Below are positions 24,182-32,737 of a stretch of DNA of 34,927 nt, piece by piece; positions within the stretch are counted from its first letter, which is position 1; every line of letters begins with the position of its first letter. The position numbers and the translations under genes were made by a program. The notes under the pieces are model-generated. The model was given only the letters and a program-made list of their open reading frames with translations, was not told the origin of the DNA and searched no databases. Source of the DNA: an uncultured Bacilli bacterium (lineage in GTDB: Bacteria > Bacillota_I > Bacilli_A > RF39 > UBA660); the NCBI GenBank assembly GCA_947629305.1, contig CANRDD010000006.1:1-34927 (forward strand). Reading direction: 5' to 3'.

Positions 24182-26509
24182 ATGTTATTATCATGTAATA
24201 GATTAAAAAGTTATATAAAGGATAGTAAAACGATTGATTGGTTAAAAATATGGGATACGTTTACAATTAGAACAGCAGAAGTAGAAGGGGTTAAAGTTGT
24301 TGGTAATGGTTTTGATGGTGTTGTTGTCGCGGAAATTAAAGAATGCTGTGAACATCCTGATAGTGATCATATGCATATTCTCCAAGTTGACTGTGGAACT
24401 GGCGAGTTAGTTCAAGTTGTCTGTGGGGCGCCAAATGTTAGAGTTGGGTTAAAGACAGCTTATGTTAAAGTGGGAGGTCATATTGATTCGGTTGAAATTA
24501 AAGCCCGTCCTTTAAGAGGAGTATTATCAAATGGGATGTGTTGCAGTGGTAAAGAACTGGGAATTAGTGATAATCATGATGGTATCATGGAATTACCAAA
24601 TGATGCTCAAAATGGAATGAGTATAAAAGAATTATATCCTTTTATTGATGATATTATCGTGGAAATTGATAATAAAAGTTTAACAAATCGCCCTGACTTA
24701 TGGGGACATTATGGTATTGCTCGGGAAATTGCCGCGATAACGAACCATGAATTATTACCTTTAGAAATAGAAGAAGTACCTAATGATAAAGAAAATTTAG
24801 ATATTGTGATTAAAGATCCTCATCTATGTCTTCGTTACTGTGGTTTAAAAATCGAAAATATTAAAAATAATACAACGCCAATGGAAATGCAAGTCTTTTT
24901 ATATTATGTAGGTATGCGTTCTATTAATCTTTTAGTTGATTTAACTAATTATTTAATGATGGAATTAGGTCAACCGATGCATGCTTTTGATGCTCGTGTT
25001 GTTAAATCAATTGAAGTTGGTTTAGCTAATGATAATGATACCTATACAACTTTAGATGGTGAAGAAAGAAAATTAACCCATGATATGTTAATGATCAAAA
25101 ATGGTGATAAATACTTTGGTATCGCGGGCGTCATGGGTGGTCTTGATAGTGAAATCCTACCAGATACAACATCTGTTTTCTTAGAAAGTGCTACCTTTAA
25201 TGCGGGATCTATTCGCAAAACGGCAGTTGCCTTAGGTTTAAGAACAGAAGCAAGTAGTCGTTATGAAAAATCATTAGATCCAAATATGACAATTATAGCT
25301 TTAAAAAGATTAGTTTATTTATTACATCAAGAAAATCCTAATATGAAAATTGTCTCTAATTTAACAGATATTTATCCAACTAAAGTAACAGAAGGTCAAA
25401 TTACTTTAAAGAAAAAAACCGTTAATATGTATATGGGTAAAACCATGGATGAAGAAGTAATTAAGGATATTTTAGAAAGATTAGAGTTTAAAGTAAGGCT
25501 TGAAGATGAAGCTTATTTAGTAACTGTACCTACTTTTAGACATACCAAAGATATTTCAATTGAACAAGATTTAATTGAAGAAATAGCTAGAATATATGGT
25601 TTTGAAAATTTAGATCCTAAACCATTAAAATTAGATTTAGTTGCTGATGAAAAAGATTCTATTTTTAATCAAGAATATGAATTAAAACATTTATTAGCGG
25701 TTAAATATAATTTTCATGAAGTTCATAGTTATATTTGGTATGATACCGAAAATTTAAAAATGTTAAATATTACTAAAGATAATGTTAAAGTATTAGGTAA
25801 ACAAGAAAATAATATTTTAAGAGATGATTTAAGTTTATCATTAATGAATATAGTATATAATAATTTAAAAAATTATAATAAATTTAAAATAATGGAAATA
25901 GGAACTATTATTAAAAATAATCAAAATAAAAGAGTATTAAGTTTAATAATTGTTGATGAAGAAAAATATTTAGAAAATAGTTATAATGAAGCTAAGAATA
26001 TTGTTAAATATTTATTTAAAGTATTAAAAAATATTGATATAGAATATAAAGATAATGTTAATGAATATAGTTATTATAATGAATCTTTAGGTAAAGTAAT
26101 ATTAGTTAATAAAGAAGTAATTGGAGAAATTAATGTTTTAAATAAAAGTTATGCTAGTAAATTAGCTAAAAAGAAAGCTATTGTTTGTGTAGATATTGAT
26201 ATGGATAAATATGAAGTATTAAATAAAAATACAATATTAGCTCCTGAGGTAAGTAAATATCCAGTTGTAACTTTAGATTATACAATTATTTTAAATAATA
26301 AGAAATATATTGATTTACAAAATATCTTAAAAGAATTTAAAAATAAATTAATTTTAAAATGGGAATTAATAGGTATATTTGAAAATAAATATACTATTAG
26401 ATATACGATAGGTAGTTTAAATAAAACATTAGAACAAAATGATATAATGAAATTTAAAGAAAAAGTATTAGAACATTTAAAAAATAATAATTTATCTTTA
26501 GGGGAATAA
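24182..26509 (+). CDS. pheT: phenylalanyl-tRNA synthetase beta subunit
   Basis: A 775-aa beta subunit. An N-terminal EMAPII-type tRNA-binding OB domain (about residues 40-150, VVAEIKECCEHPDSDHMHIL) is followed by the B3/B4 editing region (QPMHAFDAR and the TLDGEERKLTHDML segment), the B5 domain, a catalytic-like domain (RTEASSRYEKSLDP), and a C-terminal FDX-ACB domain (KYPVVTLDYTI to the end) that clamps the tRNA. Length is normal. The second half is noticeably more A/T- and Asn/Lys-rich than the first. The next small gene follows after six bases in the same transcript. Confidence 0.98.
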   Translation: MLLSCNRLKSYIKDSKTIDWLKIWDTFTIRTAEVEGVKVVGNGFDGVVVAEIKECCEHPDSDHMHILQVDCGTGELVQVVCGAPNVRVGLKTAYVKVGGHIDSVEIKARPLRGVLSNGMCCSGKELGISDNHDGIMELPNDAQNGMSIKELYPFIDDIIVEIDNKSLTNRPDLWGHYGIAREIAAITNHELLPLEIEEVPNDKENLDIVIKDPHLCLRYCGLKIENIKNNTTPMEMQVFLYYVGMRSINLLVDLTNYLMMELGQPMHAFDARVVKSIEVGLANDNDTYTTLDGEERKLTHDMLMIKNGDKYFGIAGVMGGLDSEILPDTTSVFLESATFNAGSIRKTAVALGLRTEASSRYEKSLDPNMTIIALKRLVYLLHQENPNMKIVSNLTDIYPTKVTEGQITLKKKTVNMYMGKTMDEEVIKDILERLEFKVRLEDEAYLVTVPTFRHTKDISIEQDLIEEIARIYGFENLDPKPLKLDLVADEKDSIFNQEYELKHLLAVKYNFHEVHSYIWYDTENLKMLNITKDNVKVLGKQENNILRDDLSLSLMNIVYNNLKNYNKFKIMEIGTIIKNNQNKRVLSLIIVDEEKYLENSYNEAKNIVKYLFKVLKNIDIEYKDNVNEYSYYNESLGKVILVNKEVIGEINVLNKSYASKLAKKKAIVCVDIDMDKYEVLNKNTILAPEVSKYPVVTLDYTIILNNKKYIDLQNILKEFKNKLILKWELIGIFENKYTIRYTIGSLNKTLEQNDIMKFKEKVLEHLKNNNLSLGE

Positions 26510-26515
26510 GAAAAT

Positions 26516-26842
26516 ATGAATAGTATAGAAGAGATCTTGTTAAAATTAGGTATAAGTAATGAAGAATTTTTAGAATATATTAAACCAAGAACGAAAGTTT
26601 TAGATAATATTGATATATCTTGGTATGGAGTATTTCCTATTGTTGATTCGAAAGGAATACTTCAAGATATGAGAATGCTTGTACCTTCTGCTCAAACAGA
26701 ATTTATGATGTTAATTAATGTTCATGAATATAATCATGCTTATGAATTATATAATGAATTAGGAAATAAATATGTAGATGATAAAGAAACAAGAGAAATA
26801 AGAGCAAGAATTAAAGAAGAAGATTATAAAAAAATAATCTAG
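26516..26842 (+). CDS. small protein with HEXXH motif (possible mini metalloprotease)
   Basis: A 108-aa protein with no recognised family name. Residues 70-74 read HEYNH, an HEXXH zinc-binding motif flanked by INV and AYELY, as in the active-site helix of zinc peptidases. Glutamates at 91, 94, 101 and 102 are possible third ligands at spacings seen in gluzincin-like mini-enzymes. The N-terminal half contains strand-like segments (DISWYGVFPIVDSKGILQDM) that could form the edge sheet. There is no signal peptide, so it would act in the cytoplasm. It is co-transcribed with pheST (six-base gap) and ends in a terminator. It may also be a non-catalytic fold. Confidence 0.7.
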   Translation: MNSIEEILLKLGISNEEFLEYIKPRTKVLDNIDISWYGVFPIVDSKGILQDMRMLVPSAQTEFMMLINVHEYNHAYELYNELGNKYVDDKETREIRARIKEEDYKKII

Positions 26843-26852
26843 CTTCTTTTTT
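26815..26852 (+). terminator. terminator of the pheST operon
   Basis: AAGAAG-ATTAT and ATAAT-CT-AG-CTTCTT form a bulged stem ending in a T-run. The stop codon of the small gene lies within it. Confidence 0.8.
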
Positions 26853-26853
26853 A

Positions 26854-26883
26854 TTGATTTTTAATTATATTTGTTGGTATAAT
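26854..26883 (+). promoter_or_regulatory. promoter of the TetR-hydrogenase unit
   Basis: TTGATT (26854-26859), 18-base spacer, TATAAT (26878-26883). An AGGAGGGTGG ribosome site follows before the TetR start. Confidence 0.65.
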
Positions 26884-26920
26884 AAAAACATAAGTTACCA
26901 TATACTAGGAGGGTGGTTAA

Positions 26921-27487
26921 ATGCCTGCAGTTATTGAATTAAAAAAAGAACGAGTTGTTCAAGTAGCTGTTAAGATGATTAATGATTCAGGCTGGGATTC
27001 AGTTAATGCTCGAAGTTTAGCAAAAGCCTTAGGTGTTTCCACGAAGCCTTTATATCGTTTATATAAAAGTATGGATGAAATAAAAAATGATACTTATAAA
27101 GAAATATTAAAACAATATGATGAATTTATTTTAAGCCGAATTGATTCTAAAAAAGCATTATTAACTTTAGCTATAGCTTATGTTGAATTTGCTCAAAATT
27201 ATAAAAATTTATTTATTAGTTTATTTTTAAGTAATAATTTAAAATGGCAAAGATTAGATCAAGTCTTAGATCAAAAATGGAATCAATCAACTATTATTAA
27301 TTTAGTTAATAAACATGGTTTATCATTTGATGAAGCTAAAACATTATTTATGAATTTTTGGTTATATACTAATGGTTTAGCAACTTTAATTGCAACCAAT
27401 GAAATAAAGATGGAAGAAAAAGAAATATTAGTTAAATTAGTAACAATGTATAAATTATTAACAAAGGAAGTAACATGGAAAGAGTAG
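26921..27487 (+). CDS. TetR/AcrR-family transcriptional regulator
   Basis: A 188-aa regulator. The N-terminal helix-turn-helix (about residues 9-55) reads VVQVAVKMINDSGWDSVNAR and SLAKALGVSTKPLYRLYKSMDEI, typical TetR; the remaining residues are the ligand/dimer domain. The start follows a strong AGGAGG site. Its stop lies 13 bases inside the hydrogenase gene, so the two are translationally coupled. It probably represses its own operon in response to an unknown redox or metabolic signal. The operator was not identified. Confidence 0.92.
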   Translation: MPAVIELKKERVVQVAVKMINDSGWDSVNARSLAKALGVSTKPLYRLYKSMDEIKNDTYKEILKQYDEFILSRIDSKKALLTLAIAYVEFAQNYKNLFISLFLSNNLKWQRLDQVLDQKWNQSTIINLVNKHGLSFDEAKTLFMNFWLYTNGLATLIATNEIKMEEKEILVKLVTMYKLLTKEVTWKE

Positions 27488-28713
27488 TAATAGAAGAAAA
27501 TAATTTAAGTTTAAGCCGAATTGAAGAAAAATGTATTCATTGTGGTGTATGTTTAAAAACTTGTCAAACATATAATAATTTAAAAGAAAAAGATTGTCTT
27601 AACTGTGGACAATGTATATTAACTTGTCCAACGGGAGCTTTAGTTCCTAAGTTTGATTATAAAAAAGTATTAAATTATTTACATGATACTGATTATACTT
27701 TAGTCGTTTTAACAAGTCCAGCAGTTAGAGTCGCAATTGGGGATGAGTTTGGTTATGAAGCAGGAACATTTTTAGAAGGAAAAATGGTTAGTAGTTTAAA
27801 AGCCTTAGGTTTTGATTATGTTTTTGATACTACTTTTGGGGCTGATTTAACTATTATGGAAGAAGCAAATGAATTAGTCAATAAAATAAAAAATAATGAA
27901 AAACCTCTTTTTACAAGTTGTTGTCCATCTTGGGTTTTATATATGCAAAAATATCATCCAAATGATGTTAAATATTTAAGTTCTTGCAAAAGTCCTATTG
28001 CGATGCTTGGGGCGATGGTTAAAACTTATTTTGCTGATTATAATGAAATTGATGCTAAAAAAATTATTACCGTAGCCTTAACTCCTTGTGTTTCTAAAAA
28101 AACGGAGATGGCTAAATATCAAGATGTTGATTTTGTCATAACAACTAGAGAGCTAGCAATGATGTTAAGAGAAAGTGAAATTGATTTTACTCAATTAGTT
28201 GATGCTGAGTTTGATAAACTAATGGGAACAGGCAGTGGAGCTGGTTTAATTTTTGCTTCATCTGGTGGAGTGATGGAAGCAGCTTTAAGAACAGCATATT
28301 ATATGTTAAATAAAGTTAAAGCACCTGATGCCTTTTATAAACTAGAAAGTATCAGGGGAGAAAAAGATTTTGTTGAAGCGGAAATTGATATGCAAGTTAA
28401 AAAAATTAAAATTGCTGTAATTAATAAAATCGTTAATGTTGAAAAAAATTATGAAATATTAAAGAATTATGATTTTATTGAAGTTATGAGTTGTCCTGGA
28501 GGTTGTATTGGAGGAGGTGGTCAACCTATCTTGGCCACGAATGCTTTAGAAAGCTGCCGGCAAAAAAGAATTGCTAGTATTTATGCTAAAGATGAAAATA
28601 AAAAAATTAAGGAAAGTTTTTTGAATCCCGAGATCCAAGATGCTTATCGAACTTATATAAGTAAAAAAGAAGTTAAATTACATACCAGTCATGAGACTGA
28701 AGTTAAAAATTAA
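27475..28713 (+). CDS. hydA: [FeFe] hydrogenase, catalytic subunit
   Basis: A 412-aa iron-only hydrogenase that makes or consumes H2, normally with ferredoxin as partner. Two [4Fe-4S] clusters: C20-C23-C26-C30 and C41-C44-C47-C51 (ending CP). H-cluster motifs: L1 TSCCPSW (C149/C150 region), L2 TPCVSKKTEM, L3 MSCPGGCIGGGGQP. Upstream of L1, SPAVRVAIGDEFG matches group A enzymes. L1 has Ser where Gly or Ala is commoner. It lacks the extra N-terminal cluster domains and the small-subunit extension, so it is a compact two-cluster form. The HydE/F/G maturases are not in the window. Its presence implies fermentative anaerobic metabolism. Confidence 0.96.
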   Translation: MERVVIEENNLSLSRIEEKCIHCGVCLKTCQTYNNLKEKDCLNCGQCILTCPTGALVPKFDYKKVLNYLHDTDYTLVVLTSPAVRVAIGDEFGYEAGTFLEGKMVSSLKALGFDYVFDTTFGADLTIMEEANELVNKIKNNEKPLFTSCCPSWVLYMQKYHPNDVKYLSSCKSPIAMLGAMVKTYFADYNEIDAKKIITVALTPCVSKKTEMAKYQDVDFVITTRELAMMLRESEIDFTQLVDAEFDKLMGTGSGAGLIFASSGGVMEAALRTAYYMLNKVKAPDAFYKLESIRGEKDFVEAEIDMQVKKIKIAVINKIVNVEKNYEILKNYDFIEVMSCPGGCIGGGGQPILATNALESCRQKRIASIYAKDENKKIKESFLNPEIQDAYRTYISKKEVKLHTSHETEVKN

Positions 28714-28732
28714 GAATATAGTTTTAAAAAAC

Positions 28733-28761
28733 TTTACAAAGTTTAAAATTATTTTTATAAT
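28733..28761 (+). promoter_or_regulatory. promoter of the thioredoxin-like pair
   Basis: TTTACA (28733-28738), 17-base spacer, TATAAT (28756-28761), followed by AGAAAGAAGGAAG before the start codon. Confidence 0.75.
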
Positions 28762-28785
28762 AATGGTTAGAAAGAAGGAAGTTAT

Positions 28786-29388
28786 ATGAAAAAAATATTT
28801 ATTTTATTAATATGTTTAGTAGGTTTATTAACGTTTAATGTTCAAGCTAAAACATCTTTACCAGAAGTAACTGATCATGAAAAAGTTACGATTTATTTAT
28901 TCTATGCTAGTTGGTGCCCTCATTGCCATGATTTTCTCGAATATTTTGCCGAAAAATATGATGATGACTATGCTAAATATTTTGATATTAAAGCCATAAG
29001 AATTGATTCAGCTGAAGATACCGAAAAAAATGATCCAGATAATGCTGCTTTTGCTGATGAAGTAAGAGAAGCTTTAGGAGTAACAGAAACAGGTATTCCT
29101 TTAATTGTCTATGGAGATAAGTTTCAAGTTGGCTTTGGAACAGATGGTCAAAATATAATTGATGATGTTTTAAAATTATATCAAGATGATAGTTATGTTG
29201 ATAAAGTAAGTAGTGTTATTGAAGAAACAGAACATAATATAAAGATAGCTGATTTTGAAGAAACTTTAATTGCTAATGGGCTTAAAAGAGTAGAAGGATC
29301 TATTCCAGATTGGGCAATAATGACAATTATATTTGTTGTTTTAATCGGAGGTATAGGTGGTTTATTCTTCTTAGCTCGGAAAAAATAG
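28786..29388 (+). CDS. membrane-tethered thioredoxin-fold protein (CPHC)
   Basis: A 200-aa extracytoplasmic thiol protein. Signal peptide at about residues 1-21 (ends VQA before KTSLPE). The thioredoxin-like core has WCPHC with cysteines 44 and 47, the DsbA-like CPHC dipeptide. A cis-proline loop is in TGIPLIVYGDKFQVGFG. A C-terminal membrane anchor (about 174-196) has a short KK tail. The insert with NDPDNAAFADEVREALG is helical. Its likely role is disulphide formation or reduction at the cell surface. It is followed after eight bases by a paralogue. Confidence 0.93.
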   Translation: MKKIFILLICLVGLLTFNVQAKTSLPEVTDHEKVTIYLFYASWCPHCHDFLEYFAEKYDDDYAKYFDIKAIRIDSAEDTEKNDPDNAAFADEVREALGVTETGIPLIVYGDKFQVGFGTDGQNIIDDVLKLYQDDSYVDKVSSVIEETEHNIKIADFEETLIANGLKRVEGSIPDWAIMTIIFVVLIGGIGGLFFLARKK

Positions 29389-29395
29389 GTGTTTA

Positions 29396-29980
29396 ATGAA
29401 GAAATTATTCTTAATTTTAAGTGTTATTTGTTTATTAGGAATAAGTAATGTTGAAGCTAAGAATTGGCATATGCCAGATGTTAGTGATCATGAAAAAATA
29501 AAATTACATATCTTTTATGGAAATGGTTGTGAAGTATGTCATGATTTATTAAATTTTTTAAATGATAATTATGATATGTTAAAAGATTATATTGATATAA
29601 GAGGATATGAAGTTTGGGATAATAAAGATAATAATGATTTTATGGGAGAAGTTGTTGATTTATTAGTTCCTAAAAGTGAAGAAATAGGTGTTCCTTTTAC
29701 CGTAATTGGAGGAGAATATTTATTTGGTTTTGATGAAGATAAATTAATGGAATTAATTAAAAATAGTTATATTGATGATGGTTATAATGATCAAAACTTT
29801 GCTTTAATAAAAGATAGTACAGGACAAAATTATGTTGAAGATAGTTTTGATAAAATGTTAGTTAATTCACTTATTAAAGATCCTGATAGTAAGATGCCAG
29901 GTTGGCTTACCATTAGTATTATTGTAGTTATATTATTTGGAGGAATTGGAATATTATTTTATTTAGTATATAAAAAATAA
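29396..29980 (+). CDS. membrane-tethered thioredoxin-fold protein (CEVC), paralogue
   Basis: A 194-aa paralogue of the preceding gene. It shares the signal peptide, the DHEKI entry strand, a thiol pair at residues 45 and 48 (GCEVC), the cis-proline loop IGVPFTVIGGEYLFGF, and the C-terminal anchor with KK end. The active-site dipeptide is EV rather than PH, and the preceding Trp is replaced by Gly, so redox potential and partner should differ. The two proteins probably form an oxidant/reductant or donor/acceptor pair at the membrane. Terminator follows. Confidence 0.92.
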   Translation: MKKLFLILSVICLLGISNVEAKNWHMPDVSDHEKIKLHIFYGNGCEVCHDLLNFLNDNYDMLKDYIDIRGYEVWDNKDNNDFMGEVVDLLVPKSEEIGVPFTVIGGEYLFGFDEDKLMELIKNSYIDDGYNDQNFALIKDSTGQNYVEDSFDKMLVNSLIKDPDSKMPGWLTISIIVVILFGGIGILFYLVYKK

Positions 29981-30008
29981 GTTGCTTTAAATAAGCAGCT
30001 TATTTTTT
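29977..30008 (+). terminator. terminator after the thioredoxin-like pair
   Basis: AATAAGTTGCTT pairs (one G-U) with AAGCAGCTTATT and is followed by T residues. It lies between convergent genes and overlaps the stop region of the minus-strand gene. Confidence 0.88.
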
Positions 30009-31002
30009 ATTCTAAATTATATTTATTAATTGAATATATTCTTGAACCATCTAAGTTTAAATAATAGCTTTCAACCACTTCTTCAACATCATCATTTAAA
30101 ATAGATACTTCCATATGAATGGTATAACCTACTAAGCCATTGCCAGTTAAGTTTAAGACTGGTTGACTAGTTCGATTTAAATTCTTTTCTCCTTCAATAT
30201 TTAATTTACTAAATTCTTTTTGAATCTTTTCGGTTTCTTGTTCCATGATAGCATTAACACCATTTAAGAGAATATCACTTTGATAAAGATTTAAATCTCG
30301 ACCACAGCCATTTTCTGTTACTTTTAATGCTAGAATATATTGATCTTGATCATATTCATCATTACCAAAGGTACATAATGAAGGATCAACATGGATCTCT
30401 CCGTCCTTACTTTTAATGGTTAAATTTGCTTCTTGGACAACTTTATTATTTGATGAGTCATTAGCAACGATTTGCACAACATAATTACCTGGTGCACTAT
30501 AAGCGGTATAATCAATTCCTGTTGTATCATTAAAGTTAATTGCACATTGTTCATTACTATTATCTGTACAATCGATTATAAAATCATCTAAACTATATTT
30601 TTTTCCTTCCTCTAGTTCTAAATCTTTTAAAATAAGTTCAGGAGCTTGGGTATCTAGTACTTGCACTGTGGCATGATATTCTTCTCCAAAAACTTTAATA
30701 ACAACAGTATAATCACCAACTTTAGTAAGATCTACTTTGTCAAATGATACTTCAATCTCATCTTCACTAACATTTTCGAGTTCACTAAATAATAATGTTT
30801 TATCAGGGAGATTAGAGTTTATTTCAACAGCAATTCTATCCCTTAACTTAATGGTAGCTTTATTGTTATTATTTGGTTTACTTAAAAAATGATGAGCTAT
30901 TAAAAAACAAATTATGATTCCAATTAATGATCCAACAATGATAATAATTTGCATTGTTGTCTTTTGAGAACTGATACGTGAGTTAAAAAATTTTCTTGCC
31001 AA
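30007..31002 (-). CDS. membrane-anchored Ig-like surface protein
   Basis: A 331-aa protein. A basic N-terminus is followed by one membrane segment (about residues 18-39), then about 290 extracellular residues with at least two immunoglobulin-like (DUF5011/cadherin-like) repeats: VGDYTVVIKVFGEEYHATVQVLDTQAPEL and PGNYVVQIVANDSSNNKVV. The start is placed at TTG 31002 on the minus strand, because AAAGGAGGGG lies about ten bases before it; an ATG eleven codons upstream puts the ribosome site inside the gene. The C-terminal half (NGCGRDLNLYQSDI onwards) is unrecognised. Predicted adhesion or wall-associated role. Confidence 0.85.
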   Translation of the reverse strand: MARKFFNSRISSQKTTMQIIIIVGSLIGIIICFLIAHHFLSKPNNNNKATIKLRDRIAVEINSNLPDKTLLFSELENVSEDEIEVSFDKVDLTKVGDYTVVIKVFGEEYHATVQVLDTQAPELILKDLELEEGKKYSLDDFIIDCTDNSNEQCAINFNDTTGIDYTAYSAPGNYVVQIVANDSSNNKVVQEANLTIKSKDGEIHVDPSLCTFGNDEYDQDQYILALKVTENGCGRDLNLYQSDILLNGVNAIMEQETEKIQKEFSKLNIEGEKNLNRTSQPVLNLTGNGLVGYTIHMEVSILNDDVEEVVESYYLNLDGSRIYSINKYNLE

Positions 31003-31149
31003 TCTTTTTCGACCCCTCCTTTGTAAATTTATCATAACACATTTAAATTAAAGATAGCAAGTTTTAGCCTTTAATTTAAAATAATTTGACATATTTTGCT
31101 TGTTTTTTGACATATTATATGGTAATATTTTAAGTGCAATTATATTTAT

Positions 31150-31225
31150 TTTTTAAATATAATTAAGTGGAAGGGAAAGAAGCGGACTTGCCCGAGATTC
31201 CCACTTGCGCGTATACATTATTTAG
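31150..31225 (+). promoter_or_regulatory. rplK leader, candidate L1-binding hairpin
   Basis: AAGTGG (31165-31170) pairs with CCACTT (31201-31206), with an inner GGG/CCC stem (31173-31175 with 31191-31193) and an asymmetric internal loop, just before the AGGAGGT of rplK. In many bacteria L1 represses the rplK-rplA mRNA by binding a 23S rRNA mimic here; the assignment rests on position and shape. Two direct repeats TTTGACATATT lie further upstream (31085-31095 and 31106-31116). Confidence 0.6.
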
Positions 31226-31237
31226 GAGGTGTTAATC

Positions 31238-31843
31238 GTGGCTAAAGAAGTCGTAAAGAAAATTAAATTACAAATTGAAGCAGGGAAAGCTACTCCAGCT
31301 CCTCCAGTAGGTACTGTATTAGGACCAGCTGGAATTAACTTAGGAGACTTTTGTTCTAAATTTAATGAAGCAACAAGAGATAAAATGGGAGATATTATTC
31401 CTTGTGAAATATCTATTTATGATGATCGTAGTTTTGATTTTGTTTTAAAAACTGCACCAGCACCATTTTTATTGAAGAAAGCAGCTAAAGTTCAAAAGGC
31501 TAGTAAGAAAGGGGCTAATGAAATTGTTGCTACTATTTCCCAAAAACAATTAAGAGAAATAGCAGAAACAAAGTTACCTGATTTAAATGCTTATGATGTT
31601 GAAGCTGCTATGCGTTCTATTGCTGGAACAGCCCGTAATATGGGGATAGCTGTTGAAGGTATCAATGATACTGAACTTGCTGAACAAGCCAAAGAAGCAG
31701 CAGCTGAAGAAAAAGAACAATTAAAAAGAGAAGCTGAACTAGCGGAACTTGAAGCTGAAGCTAAAGAAATGGCTGAATCAGCAAGTGTTGAAGTTCCTGT
31801 TGCTAGTGATGAATCTGACGAAGAAACTACAGAAGAAAATTAA
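31238..31843 (+). CDS. rplK: ribosomal protein L11 with a long acidic C-terminal extension
   Basis: A 201-aa L11, which forms the GTPase-associated centre of the 50S subunit. Residues 1-142 are canonical: [30 protein letters not shown], and [16 protein letters not shown] near the end. Normal L11 is about 140 aa; here about 55-60 extra residues follow, rich in Ala and Glu, predicted to be one charged helix and ending in a Ser/Asp/Glu/Thr tail. The start is placed at GTG 31238, eight bases after AGGAGG; an upstream GTG overlaps that site. rplA follows after 49 bases with its own AGGAGGG. Confidence 0.97.
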   Translation: MAKEVVKKIKLQIEAGKATPAPPVGTVLGPAGINLGDFCSKFNEATRDKMGDIIPCEISIYDDRSFDFVLKTAPAPFLLKKAAKVQKASKKGANEIVATISQKQLREIAETKLPDLNAYDVEAAMRSIAGTARNMGIAVEGINDTELAEQAKEAAAEEKEQLKREAELAELEAEAKEMAESASVEVPVASDESDEETTEEN

Positions 31844-31892
31844 AATATAAAATAAAAATCCGCTAATGAACCACAGTTAGGAGGGAAAATAA

Positions 31893-32591
31893 ATGAAAAA
31901 ACATGGTAAAAAATATGTGGAAGCATCTAATAATGTTGATCGGAATAAATTATATTCCGTTGAAGATGCAATTAAGTTAGTTAAAGAAACATCAACTACC
32001 AAATTTGATAGTACAGTTGAACTAGCTGTTAAATTAAATATTGATTCTAAAAAATCTGATCAACAATTAAAAGGTTCTTTATCTCTTCCAAATGGAACTG
32101 GTAAAACCAAAAAGATTTTAGTTATTGCTAAAGGAACATTTGCTGAAGAAGCAAAAAATGCTGGCGCTGATTATGTTGGTGATAAAGATTTATTAGATAA
32201 GATTAAAAATGAAAATTGGTTTGATTTTGATGTTTTAGTAGCTACACCAGATATGATGCCAGAAGTTGGAAAAATAGGGAATATTCTTGGACCAAGAGGT
32301 TTAATGCCAAACCCTAAAACAGGAACAGTTACGCCAAAAGTTGGAGCTGTTGTTGAAGACATTAAAAAAGGTATGGTTACCTATAAAAATGATAAATTTG
32401 GTAATGTTCATACAATAATTGGTAAAGTATCTTTTGATAATAAAAAATTAGAAGAAAACCTAGTATATGCTATTAATACAATAGCTAAAGCTAAACCAAA
32501 TAGTGTTAAAGGTGTCTTTATTGAAAATATTTCTATTTCTACAACAATGGGACCTGGAATAAAATTAGATAAAAATAGTTTTGACTTTTAG
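31893..32591 (+). CDS. rplA: ribosomal protein L1
   Basis: A 232-aa L1, the stalk protein at the ribosomal E-site, which also commonly represses its own mRNA. Diagnostic segments: GTGKTKKILVIAKG, ATPDMMPEVGKIGNILGPRGLMPNPKTGTV, and the C-terminal STTMGPGIKLD. Normal length. It follows rplK, as in most bacteria, and precedes the L10 leader of rplJL. Confidence 0.98.
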   Translation: MKKHGKKYVEASNNVDRNKLYSVEDAIKLVKETSTTKFDSTVELAVKLNIDSKKSDQQLKGSLSLPNGTGKTKKILVIAKGTFAEEAKNAGADYVGDKDLLDKIKNENWFDFDVLVATPDMMPEVGKIGNILGPRGLMPNPKTGTVTPKVGAVVEDIKKGMVTYKNDKFGNVHTIIGKVSFDNKKLEENLVYAINTIAKAKPNSVKGVFIENISISTTMGPGIKLDKNSFDF

Positions 32592-32611
32592 TTAAAAATA
32601 GAATATAATAC

Positions 32612-32685
32612 TTTTTAGAAATGCTTTAAACCCGAAGACAGTAGGCGAAAATAAGTCCTACCGAGGGGAAACTTAAAACTTAAAC
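32612..32685 (+). promoter_or_regulatory. L10 leader RNA
   Basis: The conserved L10-leader core is visible: CCCGAAGACAGTAGGCG...TCCTACCGAGG at 32629-32656, a kink-turn-like hairpin bound by the L10(L12)4 complex to repress rplJL translation or transcription. A -10-like TATAAT lies at about 32604-32609. Confidence 0.92.
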
Positions 32686-32690
32686 TTTTT

Positions 32691-32716
32691 AAGCTTCCCT
32701 TTCGTGGAAGCTTTTC
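32691..32716 (+). terminator. attenuator hairpin before rplJ
   Basis: AAGCTTCC (32691-32698) and GGAAGCTT (32706-32713) form a perfect stem followed by TTTTC. Located between the L10 leader and rplJ, it is the expected attenuator of this operon. Confidence 0.8.
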
Positions 32717-32737
32717 TAATAGTATAAAGGAGGAATT

